64,000 nucleotides of DNA from Burkholderia stabilis (GCF_001742165.1 NZ_CP016443.1:3100001-3164000), one strand, 5' to 3'; positions 20,243 to 29,065 are shown, numbered from the stretch's first letter. A program made the numbers and translations. The notes: generated from the sequence alone by a model not told the origin.

Positions 20243-21484
20243 ATGTTTTTCACCACTTCTGCCGATCTTCTCGCGACCGTGCGCTACGTGTGCCGCTGGC
20301 TCGCGCTCTCGGCCCTGCTCGGCGCGCTGGCCGGCACGGCTTCCGCGCTGTTCCTGATTGCGCTCGACTGGGCGACCGGCACGCGCGTGTCGCATCCGTG
20401 GCTGCTGTGGGGGCTGCCGGCCACCGGGTTCGCGACCGGCTGGATCTACCATCGTTTCGGCCAGTCCGTCGCGCGCGGCAACAACCTGCTGATCGACGAG
20501 ATTCACGATCCGAAGGCGCTCGTGCCGAAGCGGATGGCGCCGCTCGTGCTCGTCGCGACCGTCGTCACGCACCTGTTCGGCGGCTCGGCCGGCCGCGAGG
20601 GCACGGCCGTGCAGATGGGCGGCGCGCTCGCCGATCGCATCACGCACGTGTTCCGCCTCGATCGCGAGCATCGGCGCGTGCTGCTGATGGGCGGCATCGC
20701 GGCCGGTTTCGCGTCGGTGTTCGGCACACCGCTCGCGGGCGCAGTGTTCGGGCTCGAGGTGCTCGCGATCGGGCGTGTGCGGTACGACGCGCTGCTGACC
20801 TGCGTCGCATCGGCGATCGTCGCGGACGTCGTGTGCCGCGCGTGGGGCGTGCATCACACGGCTTACGCGATTCCGTTCGTGCCGGCCGTGTCGGCGACGG
20901 GGCTGGCCGTGACGGTCGTCGCGGGCATCGCGTTCGGCGTCGTCGGGCGGCTGTTCGCGTATGCGACGCATGCGCTGACCGCGTGGTTCCGGCGTGTGGT
21001 CCGCTACGCGCCGCTGCAGCCGGTGCTCGGCGGCCTGCTGGTCGCCGCGGCCGCCACCGTGCTGAATGTGCCGCAGTATCTCGGTCTTGGCATCCCGACG
21101 ATCGAGGCCGCGTTTCACGGCCCGCTGCCGCTCTACGATTTCGCGGGCAAGTTCGCGTTCACCGTCGTCACGCTCGCATCGGGGTTCAAGGGCGGTGAAG
21201 TGACGCCGCTGTTCTACATCGGCGCGACGCTCGGCAACGCGCTCGGCCAGGTGCTGGCGCTGCCGGTGCCCGTGCTCGCGGGGCTCGGCTTCGTCGCGGT
21301 GTTCGCGGGCGCGGCCAATACGCCGATCGCGTCGACGATCATGGCGATCGAGCTGTTCGGCGCGGATATCGGCGTGTATGCGATCGTCGCGTGTGTCGTC
21401 GCGTATCTGTTTTCAGGGCATGCGGGGATTTATCGCGCGCAGCGCGTGGCGGTGGGGAAGGGGGCGCAGGCTGAGGTGGAGTGA
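20243..21484 (+). CDS. CLC-type fluoride/proton antiporter
   Basis: A 413-residue CLC-fold membrane protein with about 10-12 helices. The usual chloride-coordinating GSGIP motif is replaced by a segment with G79-N80-N81 (SVARGNNLLIDEIHD). The gating-glutamate motif reads GREGTAVQMGG with E119. FGTPLAGAVFGLEVL and GFKGGEVTPLFYIGATLGN are further family blocks. These departures match the CLC-F branch, fluoride/proton antiporters that protect cells from fluoride. The upstream fluoride riboswitch supports the assignment strongly. The ATG at 20243 begins the first hydrophobic region; the long open frame upstream runs through wspF in another frame and is not coding. Confidence 0.88.
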   Translation: MFFTTSADLLATVRYVCRWLALSALLGALAGTASALFLIALDWATGTRVSHPWLLWGLPATGFATGWIYHRFGQSVARGNNLLIDEIHDPKALVPKRMAPLVLVATVVTHLFGGSAGREGTAVQMGGALADRITHVFRLDREHRRVLLMGGIAAGFASVFGTPLAGAVFGLEVLAIGRVRYDALLTCVASAIVADVVCRAWGVHHTAYAIPFVPAVSATGLAVTVVAGIAFGVVGRLFAYATHALTAWFRRVVRYAPLQPVLGGLLVAAAATVLNVPQYLGLGIPTIEAAFHGPLPLYDFAGKFAFTVVTLASGFKGGEVTPLFYIGATLGNALGQVLALPVPVLAGLGFVAVFAGAANTPIASTIMAIELFGADIGVYAIVACVVAYLFSGHAGIYRAQRVAVGKGAQAEVE

Positions 21485-21723
21485 GGCGGGGCGCGCGCAT
21501 TGGAGCCGGGGGATGGCGCGGCGGAAAGCGACTCCGTAAAATGGGTTCGCCGCGAATGGGCGGGAAATACGGCGGGTGTCGTTGGTGTTCGGTCGGGTTG
21601 AGGGGTTCGACACGATCACCTGGATCGCCGACAATCCCGCACGCATCGCCAGAAAATGCATTGGACCATCTGCCGGTATTGGCTCGTCCCGGCGGGATCG
21701 ACACAGAAAAATGAGAATGACAC

Positions 21724-22695
21724 ATGTCGAAAAATAGCCGGAAAATTTACTTGGCCGCGTGGTTGGTGACCATCCTGCTGATACTCGTCGACCTGATCTG
21801 GGCGTACCACGTCGATTTTCGAATCGAAAAGGGCAGCCTGGTGCAAAGTGCGCGAATGCTTTCCGTTGTCTTTGCTGTTGCCCTGGCGTTCTGGCTGATT
21901 TCGCGCATACCGTACAAGGTGCCCGCCAGAAAGGCGTTCTATGAAAATGTCGCGCATTCACTTCAATGGATCGCGGTTCTGGCCGTGTTCACGCATGTCG
22001 CGCTGGTCTTTCAATACCTGTGCGTCACGACCAACTTCCCGCTCGTGGGCGACGCCCTGGTGGCGGTTGACGCCGCGCTCGGATTTCACTGGCTGGAAAT
22101 TTATCGCTGGGTGACGATGCATCACTGGATGCAGGCCGTCCTTGGGCTCGCGTATGTGTCCGGCGATGCGCAACTCCTCGCCATCCCCGTCATTCTTGCG
22201 ATTACTTCGAACTCGCAGGACTACGCCGAGTTCGTTGTGCAATTCATCGTCGCGGTCATCGTGTCGATTCTGATCTCTGTCTTTCTTCCGGCCGAGAGCG
22301 CGTTCCTGCATTTCAATATTCAAGACCCCGGTACCGTTTCGACCGTATCCGACTTTGCGCGGTTGCGAAGCGGAGCAGCCCGGGAAGTGATATTCGCATC
22401 GGCCCAGGGGCTCATTTCCTTCCCGTCGCTGCACGTCATGCTTGCGTTGAGCTTTGCCTATTCGCTGCGCCATGTCCGGTTTGTGTTCCCGATCGGGATT
22501 GCACTGAATGCGCTGATGATCGTTTCGACGCCGACGCAGGGCGGGCATTACCTGTCCGATGTGTTGTCGGGGTTGGTCATCGGTGTACTGGTGATCTATG
22601 TTGTCCGAATCTGGTTTGCTGGCGGGCGTGCGCCGGGTGTCGCGGCGCCGAACCCGGGCGTTCGGGATGGACGCAAGGGATTGACGCATTCCTGA
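21724..22695 (+). CDS. PAP2 superfamily membrane phosphatase-like protein
   Basis: A 323-residue protein with about 7-8 hydrophobic segments. Two PAP2-type motifs are visible in the C-terminal half: FPSLHVMLALSFAYSL (the PSxH block) and GGHYLSDVLSGL (the HxxxD block). The arginine usual in the third block is not obvious. Family members dephosphorylate lipid phosphates such as phosphatidate or undecaprenyl pyrophosphate, or transfer head groups. Codon use is less GC-biased than in neighbouring genes, which may point to a different origin. It is not clearly in an operon with its neighbours. Confidence 0.75.
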   Translation: MSKNSRKIYLAAWLVTILLILVDLIWAYHVDFRIEKGSLVQSARMLSVVFAVALAFWLISRIPYKVPARKAFYENVAHSLQWIAVLAVFTHVALVFQYLCVTTNFPLVGDALVAVDAALGFHWLEIYRWVTMHHWMQAVLGLAYVSGDAQLLAIPVILAITSNSQDYAEFVVQFIVAVIVSILISVFLPAESAFLHFNIQDPGTVSTVSDFARLRSGAAREVIFASAQGLISFPSLHVMLALSFAYSLRHVRFVFPIGIALNALMIVSTPTQGGHYLSDVLSGLVIGVLVIYVVRIWFAGGRAPGVAAPNPGVRDGRKGLTHS

Positions 22696-22752
22696 CATGA
22701 CGGAATACGTTCTTCGTACACAAGGTGCCGAAAACCGGGCGACAGACATTCG

Positions 22753-23337
22753 ATGACACTCGACGACTTCCTGACCGAAGCGCATCGCCTTGTCAGGCCC
22801 TGCCGTCAATACCGTTTCGCGGATGACGGAGCACCCGTCACCGGATACTGGCACGGTATCGACGCGGGCGCGTTGTGCGTGTCCGTCGAGCGCGATGGCA
22901 CCTGGCTGAACGTGTATCTCGACGAGCATGGCGCGTCAGGCCGCGTGGAGACTTCCGCGCAACCCGTTCCTTCCGAACGCCCGCTGTGCCGCTCCGACGC
23001 GACCTCGCTGCCGCCGATCGAAGCGGTGTTCCGCTTCGGCTCGGCCGCGATCGACGCCTACCTGAGCGCACACGGGTGGCAACGCGACTGGGGATTCAAC
23101 GATAACTTCAAGGGCGTCGAGGTGCACGACTATGCGCGCGAATGGATGAGGCAATGCCCGCTCTACACGACCGGCGTGGTCGCCGTCGCGGGCGGGTGGC
23201 ACGTTCCCTGGCCCGACGACGACTGGGACGACCTGGCCGGCCTCGATCTCGTACTCTGGACGTTCGAGGAATCGGAACCGTGGGTCGAGGTGTTTTCCGA
23301 CGGCAGCCGGTACTCGGTGATCCAGCGGATCACCTAG
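22753..23337 (+). CDS. Hypothetical protein
   Basis: A 194-residue soluble protein that I do not recognise. It is acidic, rich in tryptophan (about ten residues), and has no signal peptide or membrane segment. Notable stretches are AHGWQRDWGFNDNFKG and the very acidic VPWPDDDWDDLAGLDLV. It reads like a small cytoplasmic immunity-type or housekeeping protein, but nothing proves that. It starts 57 bases after the PAP2 gene and converges with the riboflavin synthase-like gene. Confidence 0.65.
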   Translation: MTLDDFLTEAHRLVRPCRQYRFADDGAPVTGYWHGIDAGALCVSVERDGTWLNVYLDEHGASGRVETSAQPVPSERPLCRSDATSLPPIEAVFRFGSAAIDAYLSAHGWQRDWGFNDNFKGVEVHDYAREWMRQCPLYTTGVVAVAGGWHVPWPDDDWDDLAGLDLVLWTFEESEPWVEVFSDGSRYSVIQRIT

Positions 23338-23354
23338 CCGACCGGCATTCGTTG

Positions 23355-24068
23355 TTACTTCTTCGGCAGTCGCGCGACATTGCGGGCCAGCAGTTCCTCG
23401 ATATCGACGCCTTTTTCGGCCAGCAGCGTCGTGACGATGCCGGTCAGTTCGCCGAGCGTTTCCTTGACCGATTCCCGGATCGTATCGACGACGACCTGCG
23501 TGCTTCGCTCGATCTCGATATTGACCTTGTCGTTGACGCCCTTCGCATCGAACGTGGTTGCGCGCCGCGTTTCGGGAATCAGCCAGATCTCGAACCAGCC
23601 TTCTTCGCGATTGACGTCCGACACGGTCAGGCTGCAGCCGTTGATCGCGATATAGCCCTTCGCAAACACGTATCGCTTGAACTCGGCCGGCACGCCGATG
23701 CGGATCATCCGGTTGTGCTCGGACGTCGCGATGTGCAGGATGGTCCCCGGGAAGTCGACATGGCCGGACAGCGGATGCCCGCCGATTTCCGCGCCGTCCT
23801 TCGCGGCCCGCTCGACGTTGATCCGCGAGCCGGTTGCCAGGTCGGCCAGCGTGGTGATCTTCAGGCTCGGCAGCATCACGTCGAAGTCGATCAGCGTCGG
23901 CGAATGGATGGTCGTCACCGTGAGGCACACGCCGTCGACCGAGACGCTCGCACCGATCTCGATGTCGTCGGTGAAGCGCTCGGGGAATTCGATGCTGAAG
24001 GTTCTCAGCTCCCCGTGATCCTTGGTGGCCTTGATGACGCCAACGCCCTGGACAATTCCTGTAAACAT
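23355..24068 (-). CDS. Riboflavin synthase (alpha subunit) paralogue
   Basis: A 237-residue protein with two lumazine-binding barrels. It begins MFTGIVQGVGVI, the hallmark N-terminus. The first barrel keeps VCLTVT with C48 and GGHPLSGHVD. The second barrel keeps AKGYIAINGCSLTV with S146 and LIPETRRATTF. The enzyme converts two molecules of 6,7-dimethyl-8-ribityllumazine into riboflavin. The aspartate that normally ends the NIEID-type segment in the second barrel (D185 in E. coli numbering) is a glutamate here, E187. The C-terminus extends beyond the usual length. No FMN riboswitch is seen upstream and no other rib gene is nearby, so it may be an accessory copy. Confidence 0.85.
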   Translation of the reverse strand: MFTGIVQGVGVIKATKDHGELRTFSIEFPERFTDDIEIGASVSVDGVCLTVTTIHSPTLIDFDVMLPSLKITTLADLATGSRINVERAAKDGAEIGGHPLSGHVDFPGTILHIATSEHNRMIRIGVPAEFKRYVFAKGYIAINGCSLTVSDVNREEGWFEIWLIPETRRATTFDAKGVNDKVNIEIERSTQVVVDTIRESVKETLGELTGIVTTLLAEKGVDIEELLARNVARLPKK

Positions 24069-24173
24069 GATCGATCCCTCGTCGCAAATTTCCTGGCCGA
24101 CATGATAAGTGATCCCGGAGAAGGCCGTGCCGCCGCGCGCGGCTCGGGGAAGGCCGGCAATATTCGGGGACAC

Positions 24174-24200
24174 AAAAAAGGCCGTGCCCATGGCACGGCC
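24174..24200 (-). terminator. Rho-independent terminator after ABC exporter
   Basis: On the minus strand GGCCGTGCC and GGCACGGCC (24180-24188 and 24192-24200) form a perfect 9-base stem with a three-base loop, followed by six U residues (A run at 24174-24179). It ends the ABC exporter transcript before the riboflavin synthase-like gene. Confidence 0.88.
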
Positions 24201-24279
24201 GCGATCCGGATCTCAGTGTGCCGACCTGGCCCGGCGGTCGGCCTTCCCGCCGCCGGGGCCAGGTCGCGTTCGCCCGGCG

Positions 24280-26142
24280 TCAAGCCTCGGCCGGCTCGCC
24301 CAGCGGGCCGGCGGCGTCGTCCGCCGTGCGCTGCGGCGAATCGGCAAGCCCCTTCGCGAGCTCCAGCGCCTGCCGCTCGAACAGCCGGCGGTAGATGCCG
24401 CCGTCGATGCGGATCAGCGCGTCGTGGCTGCCTTCCTCGATCACCTTGCCGCGATCGAGCACGAGCAGCCGGTCGAGCGCGCGCACGGTCGACAGCCGGT
24501 GCGCGACCACAAGCGTCGTGCGGCCCACCATCAGCCGCTCCATCGCCTGCTGGATCAGCAGCTCGCTCTCGCTGTCGAGGCTCGACGTCGCTTCGTCGAG
24601 GATCAGGATCGGCGCATCGGCGAGGAACGCGCGCGCGATCGCGACGCGCTGGCGCTCGCCGCCCGACAGCTTGATCCCGCGTTCGCCGACGAGCGTGTCA
24701 TAACCGTCCGGCAGCGCGACGATGAAGTCGTGTGCGCTGGCGAGACGCGCGGCGCGCTCGATGTCCGCGCGGCTCGCATCGGGGCGCGCATACGCGATGT
24801 TCTCCGCGAGCGTCCGGTGGAACAGCACGGGCTCCTGCTGCACGATCGCGATCTGGCTGCGCAGCGAATCCTGCCGCACGCGAGCGATGTCCTGGCCGTC
24901 GATCGTGATGCGGCCGCCCGACACGTCGTACAGGCGCTGGATCAGCTTGATGAACGTCGTCTTGCCCGAACCCGAGTGACCGACGAGGCCCACGCGCTCG
25001 CCCGGCGCGATACGCATCGAGAAATCGTCGTACAGCGGCACCGGATGGTTGCCGTAGCGGAACGTCACGTGCTCGAAGCGGATTTCGCCCTGGCCGATCC
25101 GGATGGCCGGCGCGTCGGGCCGATCGTCGATGCCGAGCGGCTGACGTTCGAGCGCGACGAGCTCTTCCATGTCGTTGACCGAGCGCTGCAGGTTGCGGAT
25201 GTGCATGCCGACGTCGCGCAGGTAACCCTGCAGCATGAAGAACATCGTCAGCGCGAACGCGATGTCGCCGACGCTCGCTTCGTCGTTCGCCCACAGCCGC
25301 AGCGCGACGCCGATCATCGCGGCCTGCATCGCCACGAGCATCGCACCCTGCAGCCCGCCGTTGAACGTGCCGCGCACCCACGTGCGGCGCGTGCGCTGGC
25401 GCCACTTGCCGATCACGCGCGAGAGCCGCGTTTCTTCTCGCGTTTCCGCGCCGAACGCCTTGACGACCGCGTTGCAGCTCACGGCGTCCGCGAGCGCGCC
25501 GCCCATGCGCGTATCCCACAGGTTGCCGAGCCGTGCGGCCGGCGCGACGATGCCGAGCGACACGGCGACCGTCACCGCGATATACAGCAGCGATCCCGCG
25601 CCGACGACGAGCCCCATCACGGGCCAGTGCGTGCCGAGCAGCACGGTTGCGCCGACCAGCATCGTGACCGACGGCAGCAGCGCGATCAGCACGGTGTCGT
25701 TCAGCAGGTCGAGCGCCCAGATGCCGCGCGTGATCTTGCGCACGGTCGAGCCCGCGAAGCTGTTCGCGTGCCAGTCGGTCGAGAAGCGCTGCACGCGATG
25801 GAACGACGCGGCGGCGATCTCGCTCATCATCTTCAGCGTGAGCGTGATGATGTTCAGGTAGACGCCTTGCCGCAGCACCGTCGCGCCGATGCCGAGCGCG
25901 GCGAGCGTGCCGAATGCGGCGACGGCCGCGTGCCATGCGGCGGCGCGGTCGGTCAGGCCGGTCGACAGCGCGTCGACGAGGCGGCCGGCGAACAGCGGCG
26001 TGAGCACGTCGGCGAGCGCGGCGAGCAGCGCGAAGGTCGCGACCGTGGCGATGCGTGCCGGCTGCTTGCGCCAGTAGCGGATGGTGAAGCCGAAGACGGC
26101 CTTGAATGCGTGGCCGCCCAACTGGGTGGTTTTTCTGGTCAT
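24280..26142 (-). CDS. ABC exporter (fused membrane and ATPase domains)
   Basis: A 620-residue half-transporter. Six membrane helices in the first 330 residues are followed by a nucleotide-binding domain with Walker A GHSGSGKTT, signature LSGGERQRVAIARAF, Walker B ILILDEATSSLDSES and H-loop VAHRLSTVRALDR. The layout is that of type I exporters of the MsbA/multidrug class and it would work as a homodimer. The substrate is unknown. An alanine-rich tail of about 25 residues follows the ATPase. A strong terminator lies downstream; a candidate promoter and a 16-codon leader frame lie upstream. Confidence 0.9.
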   Translation of the reverse strand: MTRKTTQLGGHAFKAVFGFTIRYWRKQPARIATVATFALLAALADVLTPLFAGRLVDALSTGLTDRAAAWHAAVAAFGTLAALGIGATVLRQGVYLNIITLTLKMMSEIAAASFHRVQRFSTDWHANSFAGSTVRKITRGIWALDLLNDTVLIALLPSVTMLVGATVLLGTHWPVMGLVVGAGSLLYIAVTVAVSLGIVAPAARLGNLWDTRMGGALADAVSCNAVVKAFGAETREETRLSRVIGKWRQRTRRTWVRGTFNGGLQGAMLVAMQAAMIGVALRLWANDEASVGDIAFALTMFFMLQGYLRDVGMHIRNLQRSVNDMEELVALERQPLGIDDRPDAPAIRIGQGEIRFEHVTFRYGNHPVPLYDDFSMRIAPGERVGLVGHSGSGKTTFIKLIQRLYDVSGGRITIDGQDIARVRQDSLRSQIAIVQQEPVLFHRTLAENIAYARPDASRADIERAARLASAHDFIVALPDGYDTLVGERGIKLSGGERQRVAIARAFLADAPILILDEATSSLDSESELLIQQAMERLMVGRTTLVVAHRLSTVRALDRLLVLDRGKVIEEGSHDALIRIDGGIYRRLFERQALELAKGLADSPQRTADDAAGPLGEPAEA

Positions 26143-26314
26143 GTATCGTTGCCCGGCGCGTCGCGCGACGGGACTTTCCGGTTCGGAGAACGTCGAAAAC
26201 GCAACAGCCGGAGCCGCGACGAAAAACGCGGGCGGAACGAGACGGGCTGTCGGGAAAAAGCGCGGCTGACGGGTTAGCGGAAAACTCGGGAGCCTGCGCG
26301 GACGGCGGGCCGGA

Positions 26315-26365
26315 TCAGCTGCGCCGTGGGACCACGTTCGGGAAGGTTGCTGGCATTCGGAACAT
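26315..26365 (-). CDS. Possible 16-residue leader peptide upstream of ABC exporter
   Basis: A tiny reading frame, ATG at 26365 to stop at 26315, encoding MFRMPATFPNVVPRRS. It is preceded at 5 bases by AGGGGAGG, one of the best Shine-Dalgarno sequences in the window. It lies about 50 bases downstream of a plausible promoter and about 170 bases upstream of the ABC exporter. It could be a regulatory leader peptide or a small stable peptide. No homologue is recognised, and chance cannot be excluded. Confidence 0.3.
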   Translation of the reverse strand: MFRMPATFPNVVPRRS

Positions 26366-26418
26366 CTGCACCTCCCCTGAAGTGAACGGTTGAAAGGACG
26401 CCGAAAAGACGTGTAAAG

Positions 26419-26448
26419 ATTCTATCAGCAGTGTCCGGCGCGCTGCAA
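26419..26448 (-). promoter_or_regulatory. Candidate promoter for the ABC exporter transcript
   Basis: On the minus strand TTGCAG (26443-26448) and TAGAAT (26419-26424) are spaced by 18 bases, in good agreement with sigma-70. The transcript would run through the 16-codon leader frame and into the exporter gene. Confidence 0.5.
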
Positions 26449-26667
26449 CGTCTGACGAATGCGGCGTTGCGGCGTCGATACGGTTAGTATTCTGGGTTTT
26501 GGCCCTTCTTTCGCGGGCCTGCCGCGGCGCGGCGGCGCACGGCCCGGCGGGCGCATCGATTACACTCTGGCGTGCCCGGCGCGCGCCGGCAGGCGTGTCC
26601 CGGCACACGATGGGCGGCCTGCGAAGCGGCCCTCGCAGATTCACCACGATACATTCCTGAGGAAACG

Positions 26668-27549
26668 ATGAGCGACGTTCAGCAAGGCATCCTGACCCCG
26701 ATCGACACGGCGGCCCGATACCTCACTTTCACGATTTCGAATGACGGCAATGTGGCGGCGGCGCTGGCCGCGCTGCGCGAGATCGTCGACGGACGCGACA
26801 CGGTCGTCGGTTTCGGGCACGCGCTCGCGGCGCACTTCGGGCGCCCGGTTCCGGGCTTGACCGATTACCCGGCATTCGCGGTGAAGGACCGCACGCTGCC
26901 GGCGACGCCGGCCGACGTATGGGTCTGGCTGCGTGCCGACGATCGCGGCGAGATCGTGCTGCGCGCGCGGGCGATCGAGCGCGCGCTGGCGCCGGCGTTC
27001 GCGCTGCAGGATGCCGTCGACGGCTTCCGCTATTCGAACGATCGCGACCTGTCCGGCTACGAGGACGGCACCGAGAACCCGACCGGCGATGATGCGGTCG
27101 CGGCGGCGATTGTGACGGGGCAGGGCGCGGGGCTCGACGGTTCGAGCTTCGTCGCGGTCCAGCAATGGCTGCACGATTTCGACCAGATGGAACGCATTCC
27201 GTCGGGCGACATGGACAACATCATCGGGCGCCGCCGTTCGGACAACGAGGAACTCGACGACGCACCCGAGTTCGCGCACGTGAAGCGCACCGCGCAGGAA
27301 AGCTTCGAGCCGGAGGCGTTCATGCTGCGCCGTTCGTCGCCGTGGTCGGACGCGCGCCGTGCCGGTCTTTATTTCGTTGCGTTCGGCTGCTCGTTCCGTG
27401 CGTTCGACGTGCAGATGCGCCGGATGAGCGGCGCGGACGACGGGATCGTCGACGGGCTGTTCCGTTTCACGCGGCCGCTGACGGGCGCGTATTTCTGGTG
27501 CCCGCCGATGAAGGGCGGCAAGCTGGATCTGTCCGCGCTCGGACTGTAA
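26668..27549 (+). CDS. Dye-decolorizing (DyP-type) heme peroxidase
   Basis: A 293-residue DyP-family peroxidase, the short type without a twin-arginine signal, so probably cytoplasmic. The signature GXXDG appears as GYEDGTENP with D133 on the distal heme side. The proximal heme histidine is likely the one in EFAHVKRTAQ, and RRSSPW in the following segment is usual for the family. These enzymes reduce H2O2 with heme and oxidise dyes or aromatic compounds. The ATG at 26668 has a Shine-Dalgarno (GAGGAAA). A terminator follows, shared with the converging OsmC gene. Confidence 0.92.
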   Translation: MSDVQQGILTPIDTAARYLTFTISNDGNVAAALAALREIVDGRDTVVGFGHALAAHFGRPVPGLTDYPAFAVKDRTLPATPADVWVWLRADDRGEIVLRARAIERALAPAFALQDAVDGFRYSNDRDLSGYEDGTENPTGDDAVAAAIVTGQGAGLDGSSFVAVQQWLHDFDQMERIPSGDMDNIIGRRRSDNEELDDAPEFAHVKRTAQESFEPEAFMLRRSSPWSDARRAGLYFVAFGCSFRAFDVQMRRMSGADDGIVDGLFRFTRPLTGAYFWCPPMKGGKLDLSALGL

Positions 27550-27569
27550 GCGCCGGACCTTATCGAAGA

Positions 27570-27607
27570 ACGGGCGGGCTGCGCATCGTGCGCGGCCCGC
27601 CCGTTTT
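27570..27607 (+). terminator. Terminator between convergent DyP and OsmC genes
   Basis: ACGGGCGGGC pairs with GCCCGCCCGT, extended inside by GCGCA/TGCGC, with a short T run after it. It lies between converging genes, just downstream of the DyP stop. Confidence 0.82.
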
Positions 27608-27643
27608 GCTTTTCAGCCGACGACCGTGCGGCTGGACGATACG

Positions 27644-28045
27644 TCAGTTCAGCGTCGTCTCGATCCGCGTGCCGCGCTTGATGAACTGCGTCACCGGCGT
27701 TTTCTCGCAGATCTCCGCGAGGCGCTGGCGTTGCGCGTCGTCGAGCGGGCCGTCGAGCGTCACGACGCGGCGCACGTACTGCGTGCCTTCGCGATCGGCA
27801 TGCAGCTCGGTGCGCACGTCGATGCGCGCAGCCGGCCACGACTTGCGCTGCATGTACATGCGAAGCGTTGCGGCCGTGCATTGCGCGAGGCCGGCCAGCA
27901 CGAACTCGTACGGCGCCGGCCCGCGATCCTGGCCGCCTTCGCGCGGCGCTTCGTCGCCGGTCAGCGCGTGCGTGCCGGCTTGCAACCGGACGACGTAGTC
28001 GGGTGCGTCGGCATCGAGGACGGCGGCGGCATGGATGAGCGACAT
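27644..28045 (-). CDS. OsmC family peroxiredoxin-like protein
   Basis: A 133-residue OsmC/Ohr-family protein. The two redox cysteines are C56 in LAGLAQCTAATLRMY and C113 in AEICEKTPVTQ; PYEFVLAGLAQC is a strong family block. Members reduce organic hydroperoxides or respond to osmotic stress. The ATG at 28045 was chosen for its CCGGAGAC Shine-Dalgarno; the frame stays open upstream to 28138 without protein-like features. It lies 96 bases after a LysR regulator on the same strand and converges with a peroxidase gene. Confidence 0.88.
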   Translation of the reverse strand: MSLIHAAAVLDADAPDYVVRLQAGTHALTGDEAPREGGQDRGPAPYEFVLAGLAQCTAATLRMYMQRKSWPAARIDVRTELHADREGTQYVRRVVTLDGPLDDAQRQRLAEICEKTPVTQFIKRGTRIETTLN

Positions 28046-28141
28046 GGCAAGTCTCCGGTAGGCGGGAAGAAGGCGCGCGCCGCGTCGCGGCGCGAAGCCG
28101 TCAGCATACCGTTTCGATCGCCACGGCGGGCGCTGCATGCG

Positions 28142-29065
28142 TTATGCGTCGGCGACGCCGGCGCTGCTGCGCACGATCGCGGCGATCCGTTCGCGCACCC
28201 AATGATGCGCGCGATCGGCATCGCGCGATTCGTGCCAGTACGCGAGGAGCGGAAACGGCTTGAGGCGCAGCGGCAGCGGCCGCACGACGATCGGCAGCAG
28301 CGCGGCCATCCGCAGCGCATAGGTGTGCGGCAGCGTGACGAGCAGGTCGCCGGTCGCGGCGATCTGGCAGGCGGCGAAATAATGCTGGCAGGTGAGCCGG
28401 ATATCGCGGAAGCGGCCGTCGTTGCCGAGCAGCACGTCGAGCGATTGCCGTTCGCCGAGTGACGACACCGAGATATGCCGTGCCGCGAAATAGTCGGCGC
28501 GCCGCAGCGGGTCGCCCGCGAGCGGATGATCGCGGCGCAGCGCGACGACGAGCGAATCGTCGAGCAGGTGTTCGGTCGCAATGCGCGGGCCCGTCTGCAC
28601 GCGACGATCGACGGCGAGATCGAGATTGCCCGATGCGAGTTCGCGCTCGATGTCGGGCACCGCGACGCGGCGGCTTACGAGCCGCAGGCCCGGCGCTTCG
28701 TCAGCGAACGCGGCGACGATCTGCGGCAGCGCGATCGATTCGAGCGCGTCGCGAATGCTCACCGTGATGCTCAGGTCGAGCGTCGCGGCATCGAATGCGG
28801 ACGGGCTGCGCGCGGTGCCTTGCAGGCCGCTCAGGTGCAACTGTACGTCCGCGATGATCGAACGCGTGCGCTCGGTCGGCACGACGCGGTTGCCCTGGCG
28901 TACGAACAATGGATCGTCGAAATGCGCGCGCAGCCGGTTGAGCGCGTGGGTGACGGCCGGCTGCGTGAGATGCAGCGCACGGGCGGCCGCGCCGATGCCG
29001 CCATGCACGTAGACGGCGTCGAGCACGCGAAACAGGTTCAGGTCGAGACGGTGATCGGCGGGCAC
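28142..29065 (-). CDS. LysR family transcriptional regulator
   Basis: A LysR-type regulator of about 307 residues. The N-terminal winged helix reads LDLNLFRVLDAVYVHGGIGAAARALHLTQPAVTHALNRL, with HFDDPLFVRQGNRVVPTERT after it, as in the NodD/LinR-like subgroup. A periplasmic-binding-protein-like effector domain follows at about 95-300. The start is uncertain: the GTG at 29065 places the usual short lead before the helix-turn-helix, but no strong Shine-Dalgarno precedes it and the frame is open to 29302. The OsmC gene downstream is a possible target. Confidence 0.82.
   Translation of the reverse strand: MPADHRLDLNLFRVLDAVYVHGGIGAAARALHLTQPAVTHALNRLRAHFDDPLFVRQGNRVVPTERTRSIIADVQLHLSGLQGTARSPSAFDAATLDLSITVSIRDALESIALPQIVAAFADEAPGLRLVSRRVAVPDIERELASGNLDLAVDRRVQTGPRIATEHLLDDSLVVALRRDHPLAGDPLRRADYFAARHISVSSLGERQSLDVLLGNDGRFRDIRLTCQHYFAACQIAATGDLLVTLPHTYALRMAALLPIVVRPLPLRLKPFPLLAYWHESRDADRAHHWVRERIAAIVRSSAGVADA

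Larger units (their letters stand above)
26143..26667. other. Divergent intergenic region between ABC exporter and DyP gene
   Basis: This 525-base stretch carries the exporter's candidate promoter and leader frame on the minus strand and the upstream region of the DyP peroxidase on the plus strand. The DyP Shine-Dalgarno (TGAGGAAACG) lies at its right end. No other gene is supported. Confidence 0.45.

Noticed and set aside
24069..24280. FMN riboswitch ahead of the riboflavin synthase-like gene
   Set aside because: The conserved FMN-aptamer segments were looked for on the minus strand and not found; the region instead holds the exporter terminator.
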